Assembly: GCA_963974935.1 (NCBI GenBank)
Contig: CAXBEV010000016.1
Location: forward strand, 9,875 to 73,874
Source of the DNA: UBA4479 sp963974935
GTDB lineage: Bacteria; Pseudomonadota; Alphaproteobacteria; Rhodospirillales; Casp-alpha2
DNA: 64,000 bases
Direction of reading: 5' to 3'
Position numbers and translations under genes: made by a program. The notes below the pieces were generated by a model. It was not told the DNA's origin. It did no database searches and saw nothing but the letters and a program-made list of their open reading frames with translations. This document shows positions 17,474-26,135 of the stretch, one piece after another. Position 1 is the stretch's first letter; each line of letters begins with the position of its first letter.

Positions 17474-17628
17474 GCGGCATTCTTTATATTGCGGACGGCG
17501 GACCCTAGGCGGGCAGGGATATATGTGTCAATTGGCACCATATCGCACCTGGATCAAGGTATCGATAAGCAATCTAGATGGTGTTCTTTTGTGAAAACCC
17601 GCTGTAGCATCCAATCCAACAGCAACGT

Positions 17629-18669
17629 ATGATTCGGCATATCATGGTTAAACCGCCAAAAAGTTCTGAAGTTTTGATGTACGGGGACCAGGCGAAGCCT
17701 GCGTCCCGGGCTGAAATCATCAGCTTTGATGAAAAAGGCAAACCGATTGTCGAAAGCGGTGGTGTCGCAGGGGCAGGGGCCGTGCGTGCGTCGGCGCCCC
17801 GGCCAAAACCTGCCCCAAAGCCTGCACCTAAACCTATTGAGCAGGCGAAACCCGCAGCTGCGCTGAAAAAACCGGCACCCGTTGCCGTGAAAAACCCGGC
17901 CTCAGCAAAAGAGGTCAGCCAGGCGTTGGCGGTGGGTGCGGTTGGTTCAATGGTCGATCAGATGAAGGCGGCAGCGCACGCTAAAGGCGGTATGTTATCG
18001 ATCCAAGATATCGACGCCATGCAGGTCGAATTCGCAGCCAAAGCGAAAGACATGCAAGCGCAGTTGGAGTCCGCGTTCGTTAATTACGCCGATGCCCGCG
18101 AGCGGATGCAGTTTGATCAAGAACGCGATGATCCGTTCTATCGCTTGTTGGTGAAGTCGGTTTCGAGTCATTTCAAGGAACAGGCCAGTCGAAAAACACC
18201 GAGCCGCCGTATGCTGCCGGGTTTTTTCATTGCCGTGGATATGCTGTTGGGCCCGGACGTGGTCAGTAATCATCAAGAGCGTTGCCGGAGCATCATCGCA
18301 CGGCTTCGTGAAGAAAGTGGTGATGACAGCTTTGATTGGGATGTGTTCTATGCGGAACGCGATGCGCTGACGGTGAGTTTAGACGCACAAGTGCTGATCG
18401 CCGCTCAGTTCAAAGAGTACGACCGCCGTATGAATTGGTTTTTGACCATCGTGAATTCCAATTTGGCCCCAATCGACAGTACGATGTCGGAAGGTGAGCA
18501 GCGATGGGAATTGGCCGAGCCTGGGTTCCGTCGTTTTATGGATGCGCTGCTGTCTAGCTTACGTAAGGTTTTGTCATCGGACAAAGGCCGCGAGCGATTG
18601 GTAAAACGCCACGGCCAAGAGAATGTGGCCGCGGCGCTTCAAGTGCTTAAAAGATTGGTTACCGGCTGA
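17629..18669 (+). CDS. Protein of unknown function with Pro/Ala/Lys-rich linker
   Basis: 346 residues; start may instead be the ATG at 17644. Residues about 50-90 form a low-complexity Pro-Ala-Lys linker (repeated KPAPK-like units). The remaining C-terminal 230 residues are helical and soluble, with two blocks that look conserved: RKTPSRRMLPGFFIAVDMLL (about 185-205) and the last 40 residues, a basic helix around KDKGRERLVKRHG-like sequence. No signal peptide, membrane helix or enzymatic motif is visible. The layout (short N-terminal tail, flexible linker, helical domain) suggests a cytoplasmic scaffolding protein, but no function can be given. It converges on the metallo-beta-lactamase-fold gene. 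Confidence 0.7.
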   Translation: MIRHIMVKPPKSSEVLMYGDQAKPASRAEIISFDEKGKPIVESGGVAGAGAVRASAPRPKPAPKPAPKPIEQAKPAAALKKPAPVAVKNPASAKEVSQALAVGAVGSMVDQMKAAAHAKGGMLSIQDIDAMQVEFAAKAKDMQAQLESAFVNYADARERMQFDQERDDPFYRLLVKSVSSHFKEQASRKTPSRRMLPGFFIAVDMLLGPDVVSNHQERCRSIIARLREESGDDSFDWDVFYAERDALTVSLDAQVLIAAQFKEYDRRMNWFLTIVNSNLAPIDSTMSEGEQRWELAEPGFRRFMDALLSSLRKVLSSDKGRERLVKRHGQENVAAALQVLKRLVTG

Positions 18670-18681
18670 TCGCCCGCAACC

Positions 18682-19623
18682 TTATTTCGTCAAACTGCTA
18701 TAGATGATGGCAATCCATGTCGGCTTGTCGATCATCCACGCCCAGCCATCCCATTTCTTCGGCAAACCTGCCGCCTGCGCTTGCTCTAAGGTTTTGCCGT
18801 CTTCGAGCATTTTGGTGACCAAAGCTGTGGTGTCTGTCAGCATCCCATGAAAGACTTTCAGGTCTTTCATCTTCGCCAACGGTCCGTGGCCGGGCACGAT
18901 GGTCGCATTCGCTGGAAACCGTTCGATCATATCGGCGACACTGTCGGTCATGGTTTCAACGTCGCCGCCGTTTTGAATATCAATGAACGGAAAGATACCG
19001 TTGAAAAACAGATCGCCTGTATGAAGCACATTGGATTTTGAAAAATAAACCACGCTGTCCGTATCGGTATGGCTGGATGGATAGTGGAACAATTCGATTG
19101 CTTCACCATTGAAGTGGATCGACACGCTATCGTCATAGGTAATCACCGGCAGCGCGCTTTTCGGGCTGGGCGGGATCACCATTTCAAAGGCATCAATCTT
19201 TTGTTCCGTCGACATGCGTTCACGTACGTTGGTATGCGCGACGATGGTGGCTGTTTTACCCAGTTCCTTGTTGCCGCCGGCGTGATCAAAATGCCAGTGC
19301 GTGTTGACGATGAACCGCAGGTCTTTGCTGTTGCCGATCCCGTCCAACGCTTTGATCAACTTGTCGGTCATTGATTCCAGTTTATCGTCAATGATCAGCA
19401 TGCCGTCCGGGCCATTGGATACGACCACATTGCCGCCGGAAAAGCCGCCAACGCCGGACAACATCGTCAGTGTTTCATTGAGTTTCGTCGCCCCAATAGA
19501 AACTTTGTTTTCGGATTGGGCGACTTGATCGTGCGAATGGCCGCTGCCGGCGTGTGCCGGATTGTTGAGCGTGCCGGCAAATATCGCGGCGGCAATGGCA
19601 AGGCCAAGGGCTGTACGATTCAT
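18682..19623 (-). CDS. Exported metallo-beta-lactamase-fold hydrolase
   Basis: 313 residues with a Sec signal peptide (cleavage likely after NPAHA, residue 25), followed by a His-rich start (GSGHSHDQ) that may bind metal. The MBL-fold zinc motif is complete: NTHWHFDHAGG, then a later His in YPSSHTDTD, HTGDLFF, and VPGHGPL. This arrangement suits periplasmic cyclase/hydrolase-type MBL proteins; no beta-lactam specificity should be assumed. Strong start: AGGAGAG seven bases before the ATG. The last region carries the sequence KKWDGWAWMIDKPTW, typical of a QuiP/SoxH-like branch. About 150 bases separate it from pncB upstream. Confidence 0.85.
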   Translation of the reverse strand: MNRTALGLAIAAAIFAGTLNNPAHAGSGHSHDQVAQSENKVSIGATKLNETLTMLSGVGGFSGGNVVVSNGPDGMLIIDDKLESMTDKLIKALDGIGNSKDLRFIVNTHWHFDHAGGNKELGKTATIVAHTNVRERMSTEQKIDAFEMVIPPSPKSALPVITYDDSVSIHFNGEAIELFHYPSSHTDTDSVVYFSKSNVLHTGDLFFNGIFPFIDIQNGGDVETMTDSVADMIERFPANATIVPGHGPLAKMKDLKVFHGMLTDTTALVTKMLEDGKTLEQAQAAGLPKKWDGWAWMIDKPTWIAIIYSSLTK

Positions 19624-19773
19624 GAATACTCTCCTCGTTTGAGATTTTTGAAGTGTTTGAAAATGACGGCGAAGCCGATGCTTTGACGTTATGTGGTGAT
19701 GATGCGAGTCGCGGACAACATGATTGCGCTGCGTCGGCGATCAGACCCCGATGCGCCGAATGCGCATAGATGA

Positions 19774-20964
19774 TTAAGGTTTTTGGATCAGGAATTCGCG
19801 GCCGATCTTTACCGAAGGCTCGCCGTCGTAATCGACGATGTCCGCGGTGGCATAGGTTTCGGTCCACTTATTGGGTAGAAATGACCCGGTGCCGACGACG
19901 TCAATTGGTGCACCGGCATCGGCCATAACTTTGCATTTTTCCACGTCAAAGCCACTGGAGACGACGATCTTTACGGCGTCAAAGCCGTTCCGATCTAAAT
20001 GCTCGCGTAAATAAAACACTGCAGCTGCTGATACGCCGGTGCCGGTCAGATAACGCAGTTCCGCGTCGTTCCGATAGCGCCGAATTGCCTGCGGCGCGTG
20101 GCGTTCGAGGACGCTATAGGATGCCTGAGGATCCAAGCCTTCGACAAAACGCCCGCCATGGGTATCAAGGCGGATTGAGATACGCCCTTCAGACGCCATC
20201 GCCGGAAAACGACGGCAGACGGTCAGCGCATCAGTGATCTCTTGGCCGAAGTAATCGACCAACGCGGTCAAGGGTTGGTCGGGATAGGTATCGACATACA
20301 TTTCAGCGGCTTTGAGCGTCGAGCCCGCATAGCCGATCAGGGCATGCGGCATCGTGCCCTTGCCGCCGGTTTCGCCGAAATAATGTGCGGTCGCTTCGGT
20401 GGCATTGCCGATGAAGCCTTTGGCACCCACTTGATCGCGTGCCGCCCTTGAGCCGACGGCGGCGGCATAGGCCATGATTTCCGCCATTTCGATTCCGGCG
20501 GCATGGCGCGCGTCCATGGCCAGGAACGCGACGTCGGGTAGTTCCACACACATGGTGAACGCGTTGTTGGCGGCGACGCACGCTGCACCCAGCTTTTGTA
20601 GATACAAAGTTTCCAGATCGACCAAGTGATACATGGAACCCGTGATGTATAACAACGGCTCACCGGCACCGACCCATTGGCCTTCGTCGTAGTTGGGCCG
20701 AATATCAAAGGTGACGTCGCGTTCTTGGGCAATGCGGCTCAGCCAATCCATCATCATGCGCGGCGCAAAGATGACCGGGCGGCGCATGAATACGGCATAG
20801 GTCACGGTCTTGTCGCCGTAGCGGCCGACAATTTCTTTGGTGCGGGTGAAATAGTGGTCGGTCCAACGACCAACGTCAGCGGCTGACGGCGCCTGGGTCG
20901 CGTGAACAACACGTTCACCCGACTTTAACGTTTTTAACTTTGCATCGTCGCTGCCGGCGGTCAT
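19774..20964 (-). CDS. pncB: Nicotinate phosphoribosyltransferase
   Basis: 396 residues. Converts nicotinate and PRPP to nicotinate mononucleotide, the entry of the Preiss-Handler pathway. Support: the ERVVHATQAPSAADVGRWTD N-terminal region with the family's Tyr-Phe-Thr-Arg (HYFTRTKE), a central TGSMYHLVDLETL strand, the phosphate-binding HGGRFVEGL region, and the closing GTGSFLP loop. It lacks the long insertions of enterobacterial PncB and looks like the shorter, archaeal/alphaproteobacterial branch. Start ATG has GGAGG five bases before it. It follows the DAHP synthase gene by 22 bases and probably shares its transcript. Confidence 0.87.
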   Translation of the reverse strand: MTAGSDDAKLKTLKSGERVVHATQAPSAADVGRWTDHYFTRTKEIVGRYGDKTVTYAVFMRRPVIFAPRMMMDWLSRIAQERDVTFDIRPNYDEGQWVGAGEPLLYITGSMYHLVDLETLYLQKLGAACVAANNAFTMCVELPDVAFLAMDARHAAGIEMAEIMAYAAAVGSRAARDQVGAKGFIGNATEATAHYFGETGGKGTMPHALIGYAGSTLKAAEMYVDTYPDQPLTALVDYFGQEITDALTVCRRFPAMASEGRISIRLDTHGGRFVEGLDPQASYSVLERHAPQAIRRYRNDAELRYLTGTGVSAAAVFYLREHLDRNGFDAVKIVVSSGFDVEKCKVMADAGAPIDVVGTGSFLPNKWTETYATADIVDYDGEPSVKIGREFLIQKP

Positions 20965-20986
20965 GTCCGCCTCCCAACTTTATGTG

Positions 20987-22366
20987 CTACGAGGCGGCCC
21001 GTGCCGGCACCATGCCGGTGCGCGCTGACTTCAGTTCTTCGGCCAGCAGGAACGCGAGTTCAAGGGCTTGTTGTGCATTCAGACGTGGATCGCAGTGCGT
21101 ATGATAGCGGTCAGACAAGTCCGCATCGGTGATGGCGATGGCGCCACCGGTGCATTCGGTCACATTCTGGCCGGTCATTTCGAAATGCACGCCGCCGGCA
21201 TGCGTACCCTCGGCCTGATGCACGTCAAAGAAGCCGCGCACTTCGGCCAAGATGCGGTCGAATGGACGCGTCTTGTAGCCGCTAGAGGCTTTGATGGTGT
21301 TGCCATGCATCGGATCACACACCCACGCAACATTGCGGCCTTCGTTTTTGATGCGGCGGACCAGCGGTGGCAAAAGATCGAGTACTTTGTCTGAGCTCAT
21401 CCGCGAGATCAGCGTCAGCCGGCCTGCGATGTTGTCCGGGTTCAGGGTGTCGATCAGACGGATCAACTCATCCGGGTCCGTCGAGGGGCCACACTTCATG
21501 CCGATCGGGTTTGAGATGCCGCGCATGAATTCAACGTGTGCATGATCCAATTGACGGGTGCGGTCGCCGATCCAGAGGAAATGCGCCGATGTGTCGTACC
21601 AGTCGCCGGACGTGGAATCGACCCGCGTCAGCGCTTGTTCATAGTTCAACAGCAACGCTTCGTGCGCCGTATAAAAATCGGTTTCGCGCAGCTGCGGCGT
21701 GTTTTGCGGGTTTAGACCGCACGCCGCCATGAACGCCATGGTTTCATCCAGGCGATCTGCGAGGTCTTGGTAGCGCTCCGCCTGCGGGCTATCGGCGATG
21801 AAGCTGAGCGTCCATTGATGCACTTTGTTGAGGTCCGCGTAGCCGCCTTGCGCAAATGCACGCAGTAGGTTCAACGTCGATGCGGACTGGTTATAGACGC
21901 GCATCAAACGATCGGGATCGGGCGTGCGCTCTTCAGGGGTGAACGCCATGCCGTTGACCATGTCGCCGCGGTAGCTGTCGAGTGTCACGTCGCCTTGCGT
22001 CTCGGTCGGTGCCGAGCGCGGCTTCGCGAACTGTCCCGCCAGACGGCCGACTTTGATCACCGGCATCGCAGCACCAAAGGTGAGTACGACCGCCATCTGT
22101 AAGATCACGCGGAAGGTATCTCGAATGTTATCTGGGTGAAATTCAGCAAAGCTCTCGGCACAATCGCCGCCCATAAGCACGAAGGCTTTACCGTCGGCAA
22201 CGTCGCCCATAGCACGGCTGAGGCTGCGCGCTTCGCCGGCAAAAACCAGCGGTGGGACCCGTGCCAGTGCGCTTTCGACGGCTGAGAGTTTGTCAGCGTC
22301 CGGATAGTCCGGGACCTGCTGGATCGGTTTTTCGCGCCACGTTGTCGGCGTCCATTTTTCAGCCAT
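20987..22366 (-). CDS. 3-deoxy-7-phosphoheptulonate synthase, class II
   Basis: 459 residues, first enzyme of the shikimate pathway (PEP plus erythrose 4-phosphate), class II or plant-like type. Diagnostic stretches are FVLMGGDCAESF, VIKVGRLAGQFAKPRS, DSTSGDWYDTSAHFLWIGD and VWVCDPMHGNT. Class II enzymes bind a divalent metal through a Cys (here in GGDCAE), His and Glu/Asp. Start ATG at 22366 has AGAGG seven bases upstream. pncB follows downstream in the same direction. The 217 bases upstream, shared with the divergent 65-residue gene, should hold its promoter. Confidence 0.96.
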   Translation of the reverse strand: MAEKWTPTTWREKPIQQVPDYPDADKLSAVESALARVPPLVFAGEARSLSRAMGDVADGKAFVLMGGDCAESFAEFHPDNIRDTFRVILQMAVVLTFGAAMPVIKVGRLAGQFAKPRSAPTETQGDVTLDSYRGDMVNGMAFTPEERTPDPDRLMRVYNQSASTLNLLRAFAQGGYADLNKVHQWTLSFIADSPQAERYQDLADRLDETMAFMAACGLNPQNTPQLRETDFYTAHEALLLNYEQALTRVDSTSGDWYDTSAHFLWIGDRTRQLDHAHVEFMRGISNPIGMKCGPSTDPDELIRLIDTLNPDNIAGRLTLISRMSSDKVLDLLPPLVRRIKNEGRNVAWVCDPMHGNTIKASSGYKTRPFDRILAEVRGFFDVHQAEGTHAGGVHFEMTGQNVTECTGGAIAITDADLSDRYHTHCDPRLNAQQALELAFLLAEELKSARTGMVPARAAS

Positions 22367-22583
22367 TTTTGAACCTCTGATGTCTCTGCCCGTTATAAGT
22401 GCCCAGGATATAAGCCGATTCGGCGCTTTTTTCCAGCCATTTCCAGCTTAAACTTAGATGCTAATGGATGCCTAGCGTCTGGGTGCCTGTAATCCGAATT
22501 GCCGCCAACCGCGTAATAAAAGATAATTGAACAACATGCTATACTGCAAACGCCCCAATAGGGAGCCAACAAGGAGATAGCTC

Positions 22584-22781
22584 ATGCTCTATAGTCTATC
22601 CAATGTTCCCGAAGACAAGCTTGCCGAAATCCAAGCGATTGAGGCCGAAATCGGCCAACCACTTTTGGCGTTCACCGAGGTGAAAGCCGAGCCGGCCCGT
22701 CTGGACCGCGACAAACTCGCCAAAATCCGTGCCCTCGAAGAAAACCTCGGCGTCGTGCTTGTGGCGGTTAAACCGGACTAA
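22584..22781 (+). CDS. 65-residue protein made of two tandem repeats
   Basis: Small cytoplasmic protein with a near-ideal ribosome-binding site (AAGGAGAT) before its ATG, so I take it as real. Residues 11-34 (DKLAEIQAIEAEIGQPLLAF start) and 43-65 (DKLAKIRALEENLGVVLVAV start) are two copies of one helix-turn-strand unit, joined by AEPARLDR. Each copy is an amphipathic helix followed by a short hydrophobic strand, so the protein could fold as a mini two-fold unit or dimerise. No known domain is recognised. It is divergent from the DAHP synthase gene and convergent with glutathione reductase. Confidence 0.75.
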   Translation: MLYSLSNVPEDKLAEIQAIEAEIGQPLLAFTEVKAEPARLDRDKLAKIRALEENLGVVLVAVKPD

Positions 22782-22792
22782 CGGCCAACAAC

Positions 22793-24157
22793 CTAGGCGT
22801 CCTCCTCGCGTAGTGGTTCACGCATGGTGACGAATTCTTCGGCAGCGGTCGGGTGGATGCCGATGGTGTGGTCGAAGTCAGCCTTGGTTGCACCCGCTTT
22901 GACGGCGATGCCGATTCCTTGGATGATTTCTGGTGCATCTGCACCCATCATATGCGCGCCCAAAATCTTATCGGTCTTTTCGTCGACAATCAGTTTCATG
23001 ACGCTGTGCTCTTCACGGCCTGAAAGCGTGTGCTTCATCGGCCGGAAGCGTGACTGATAAATTACGACATCATGATCTATGCGGGCATCGGCTTCGGACA
23101 TGCCCACGGTGCCGATCGGTGGCATCGAGAACACGGCGGACGGGACATTATCATATTCGACTGAGGTCGGATGGTCGCCGAATAGCGTGTGCGCGAGTGC
23201 CATGCCTTCCGCCAATGCAACCGGGGTCAGTTGAATGCGGTCGGTGACATCGCCGATGGCATAAATGCTGTCGACGCTGGTTTTGGAATAGGCATCGACG
23301 ATGATCGCACCGTTTTTGTCCATCTCGACGCCGGCTTCTTCCAGGCCAATGCCTTTGGTGTTGGCGGCACGACCGGTGGCGTACATCACCAAGTCTGCTT
23401 CCAAAAAGTCGACTTGGTCCAATCGCAATGAATAGCCGCCATCTTTTTTCTCAATCGATTTCACTTGGCATTCGGACAGAACCTTGATGCCTTTTTTGTG
23501 CAGTTCATCGCGGAGCGCGTCGCGCATGGTTTGATCGAAGCCGCGCAGCACATTTTCGGCGCGGATGATGATGGTGACATCGGCGCCCAGAGCATTAAAA
23601 ATGCCGGCGAATTCGACCGCGATGTAGCCGCCACCGACGATGACGATGCGATCCGGCAGGTCTTCCAGATCGAGCGCTTCGTTGGATGTGATCGCATGTT
23701 CGATGCCGGGTACGTCGGGCAGGGTCGGCCAGCCACCGGTGGCAACCAAGATATGCTCGGCTGTATAGGTCTTGCCCTCAACCTCGACGGTGTGGGCATC
23801 GACGATCTTACCGGTGCCGGTGATCTCGTCGACCCCGGCTTCACGGAGCAGGCGATGGTAGATATCTTCAAGCCGGTCCAGCTCTTTGCGCTTTGCTGCC
23901 ATCAATTTCGGCCAATGGTGTTTGCTTGCACCCACATCCCAGCCGAAACCTGCGGCATCTTCGAAGTCTTCGGCGAAATGCGCACCGTACACGAGGAGCT
24001 TTTTCGGTACGCAGCCGCGCATCACGCAGGTACCGCCGATGCGCAAATTTTCGATCACCGCCGTTTTCTTGCCGTAACGCTGCGCGGAAAACCGGGACGC
24101 GCGCACGCCGCCGGACCCGCCGCCGATGGTGATCATGTCGTAATCGTAGTCAGCCAT
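22793..24157 (-). CDS. gor: Glutathione-disulfide reductase
   Basis: 454 residues from the ATG at 24157, preceded by AGGAGC; a reading from 24214 adds residues from an upstream hairpin. FAD-binding GGGSGG, then the redox-active pair Cys44 and Cys49 in GGTCVMRGCVPKK. The second dinucleotide fold GGGYIAVEFAGIF is followed by IIRAENVLRGFD, whose arginines mark NADPH specificity and place it with glutathione reductases rather than lipoamide dehydrogenases. The C-terminal GIHPTAAEE supplies the catalytic His-Glu pair. It keeps cytoplasmic glutathione reduced. gabD lies upstream on the same strand, separated by a hairpin. Confidence 0.92.
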   Translation of the reverse strand: MADYDYDMITIGGGSGGVRASRFSAQRYGKKTAVIENLRIGGTCVMRGCVPKKLLVYGAHFAEDFEDAAGFGWDVGASKHHWPKLMAAKRKELDRLEDIYHRLLREAGVDEITGTGKIVDAHTVEVEGKTYTAEHILVATGGWPTLPDVPGIEHAITSNEALDLEDLPDRIVIVGGGYIAVEFAGIFNALGADVTIIIRAENVLRGFDQTMRDALRDELHKKGIKVLSECQVKSIEKKDGGYSLRLDQVDFLEADLVMYATGRAANTKGIGLEEAGVEMDKNGAIIVDAYSKTSVDSIYAIGDVTDRIQLTPVALAEGMALAHTLFGDHPTSVEYDNVPSAVFSMPPIGTVGMSEADARIDHDVVIYQSRFRPMKHTLSGREEHSVMKLIVDEKTDKILGAHMMGADAPEIIQGIGIAVKAGATKADFDHTIGIHPTAAEEFVTMREPLREEDA

Positions 24158-24190
24158 TTTTTGCTCCTCGTTCTTGGTCTCGCATAGATA

Positions 24191-24218
24191 GGGGGTGACC
24201 GGTTCTCCGGCCACCCCC
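24191..24218. repeat. GC-rich hairpin between gabD and gor
   Basis: Inverted repeat of 12 bases (24191-24202 with 24207-24218), one mismatch, four-base loop. It sits in the gap after gabD and before gor on the minus strand. There is no T run after the stem, so it may be an attenuator or mRNA-stability element rather than a classical terminator. Confidence 0.55.
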
Positions 24219-24273
24219 CAGTCATCCCTAAGCCGCGAAACACTTGTGCTTACGGCGCTAAAACCGCGTCACG

Positions 24274-25728
24274 TCAGCTGATGCCGCCCATGCACAGGTA
24301 TTTGGTTTCGAGGTAATCATCGATGCCGTATTTCGAGCCTTCGCGGCCGACGCCGGATTCCTTCATGCCGCCAAACGGCGCCACTTCGGTGGAGATAATA
24401 CCTTCGTTAATGCCGACGATGCCGTATTCCAGGGCTTCGGCGGTTTTCCAAACCCGGCCGATGTCGCGAGAATAAAAGTAGGCGGCGAGGCCGAACTCGG
24501 TATCATTGGCCCACTGGATGACTTCTTCGTCCGTGTTGAAGCGGAAAATCGGCGCCAGCGGCCCAAAGGTCTCTTCTTTGGCGACTTTCATATCCTGAGT
24601 CACTTCGGTGATGATGGTCGGCTCAAAGAATGTGCCGCCCAAGGCATGGCGTTTGCCGCCGACGGCAATTTTTGCGCCTTTCGAGGTCGCGTCCGCAAGG
24701 TGCTCTTCAACCTTTTCGACACCGGCCATGTTGATCAGCGGGCCCTGCTGGGTTTCACCTTTGAGGCCGTCGCCGACGGTCATCGCCGAGACGGCTTTGC
24801 TGAGCTTGGCAACGAAATCGTCATACACGCCGGCTTGCACATAGATTCGGTTTGCACAGACGCAGGTTTGACCGGTATTGCGGTATTTCGACGCCATCGC
24901 GCCGGTGACCGCTGCATCCAGGTCGGCATCGTCAAAGACGATGAACGGCGCGTTACCGCCAAGTTCCATGGATACTTTTTTCACCGTATCGGCGCACTGC
25001 TTCATCAAGATTTTGCCGACTTCAGTAGAGCCGGTGAAGGTCAGCTTGCGGACAATCGGGTTGCCGGTCATTTCGCCGCCGATTTCGCGGGCAGCGCCGG
25101 TGATCACGTTGACGATGCCCTTCGGCACGCCGGCGCGCTCAGCCAATTCTGCCATCGCTAGCGCGGAAAACGGGGTTTCCGTCGCTGGTTTGATAACAAT
25201 CGGGCAGCCCGCGGCCAAGGCCGGGCCGGCTTTGCGGGTGATCATCGCGGCGGGGAAGTTCCAAGGTGTGATCGCGGCGACAACGCCGACGGGCTCTTTA
25301 ATAACGACGATTCGCTTATCCGCACCGTGCTGCGGGATGGTGTCGCCATAAGCACGCTTACCTTCTTCGCCGAACCATTCGATGAACGATGCTGCATACG
25401 CGACTTCGCCTTTGGCTTCGGCTAACGGTTTGCCTTGCTCTGCGGTCATTAGGGTACCCAGGTCGTCTTGGTTGGCCATCATCAGCTCGAACCATTTACG
25501 CAGAATCTGCGCGCGTTCCTTGGCGGTTTTTGCGCGCCACGCCGGCCATGCGGCGTTGGCGGCCTCAATGGCACGTTTGGTCTCAGCGGCGCCCATTTTT
25601 GGCACCGTACCGAGTTTTTCGCCGGTTGCCGGATTGGTGACATCAATGGTCTCGCCGGAATCGGCATCGGTCCAAGCACCATTTATATAGCATTGCTGGC
25701 GAAACAGCTTGCCGTCGTTCAATTTCAT
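24274..25728 (-). CDS. gabD: Succinate-semialdehyde dehydrogenase (NAD(P)-dependent)
   Basis: 484 residues, full-length aldehyde dehydrogenase. ITPWNFPAAMITRK (cofactor contact), the glycine-rich FTGSTEVGK, the general-base Glu in MELGGNAPF and the catalytic Cys in NTGQTCVCANRIY are all in place. The wording around these sites fits the GabD/succinate-semialdehyde branch, which oxidises the GABA-derived semialdehyde to succinate; a related glutarate-semialdehyde activity is possible. The ATG has AGGAGA five bases before it. No GABA transaminase gene is adjacent. Confidence 0.88.
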   Translation of the reverse strand: MKLNDGKLFRQQCYINGAWTDADSGETIDVTNPATGEKLGTVPKMGAAETKRAIEAANAAWPAWRAKTAKERAQILRKWFELMMANQDDLGTLMTAEQGKPLAEAKGEVAYAASFIEWFGEEGKRAYGDTIPQHGADKRIVVIKEPVGVVAAITPWNFPAAMITRKAGPALAAGCPIVIKPATETPFSALAMAELAERAGVPKGIVNVITGAAREIGGEMTGNPIVRKLTFTGSTEVGKILMKQCADTVKKVSMELGGNAPFIVFDDADLDAAVTGAMASKYRNTGQTCVCANRIYVQAGVYDDFVAKLSKAVSAMTVGDGLKGETQQGPLINMAGVEKVEEHLADATSKGAKIAVGGKRHALGGTFFEPTIITEVTQDMKVAKEETFGPLAPIFRFNTDEEVIQWANDTEFGLAAYFYSRDIGRVWKTAEALEYGIVGINEGIISTEVAPFGGMKESGVGREGSKYGIDDYLETKYLCMGGIS

Positions 25729-25849
25729 CAGTGTCTCCTAGGGTTTTGTGGATCTTTGGGCGATCTTTTCAATCGGCCTTTTAAAACGCGTGACGCACCG
25801 AAACGAAACGTCTTGAGTCATGATGTAGCTCGTTCGCGCCGGTTTGCAA

Positions 25850-25875
25850 AGGCCAACCCGCATGCGGGTTGGCCT
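25850..25875. repeat. Perfect 26-base palindrome
   Basis: Half-site AGGCCAACCCGCA with its exact complement and no spacer. It lies 122 bases upstream of the gabD start. As RNA it would make a hairpin with a minimal loop; on neither strand is it followed by a good T run. It could be a protein-binding site or a terminator-like barrier between the divergent genes. Confidence 0.6.
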
Positions 25876-25914
25876 GAGCCACCACGTTGCGGCATAAAAT
25901 GCACATCACGGGTG

Positions 25915-25941
25915 CATATGGTTAAAAATGTTAACCATATG
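25915..25941. promoter_or_regulatory. Inverted repeat, putative operator upstream of the porin
   Basis: Perfect 11-base arms CATATGGTTAA (25915-25925) and TTAACCATATG (25931-25941) separated by AAATG. The AT-rich arms and 5-base spacer (half-site centres 16 bases apart) resemble a dimeric regulator site. It lies 195 bases before the porin start. Confidence 0.5.
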
Positions 25942-26046
25942 AGGCATTTACCCCAAGTGTGCTTTTTTGAACACAGTGACGTAGAAAATCCTCACATGGG
26001 CGTAAAATCACTTTGAAGCGGGGCGGAAATGAATATGATGCGTCTT

Positions 26047-26091
26047 GGAAGCCGCCCATGCGGCTGGGTCGCCTGCCGCATGGTAGCTTCC
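26047..26091 (+). promoter_or_regulatory. Leader hairpin upstream of the porin start
   Basis: Two nested pairings, GGAAGC/GCTTCC (26047-26052 with 26086-26091) and CCATGCGGC/GCCGCATGG (26056-26064 with 26075-26083), make a 15-pair stem with a small internal bulge. It ends 44 bases before the GTG start, so it probably lies in the mRNA leader and could control stability or translation. Confidence 0.5.
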
Positions 26092-26135
26092 CTCAATATT
26101 TGGGATGATCCCAACTTCTTGAAGGAGAAATCGAA

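Larger units (their letters stand above)
25729..26135. other. 407-base regulatory gap between gabD and the porin gene
   Basis: No protein gene is supported here. The interval lies between two divergent genes and holds three separate inverted repeats (listed individually) plus a short palindrome at 26101-26113 just before the porin ribosome-binding site. I could not pick a confident -35/-10 pair for either direction. The repeat density suggests tight control, most likely of the porin. Confidence 0.7.

Noticed and set aside
24191..24218. Rho-independent terminator after gabD
   Set aside because: The stem is good, but no T run follows on the minus strand, so I list it only as a repeat.
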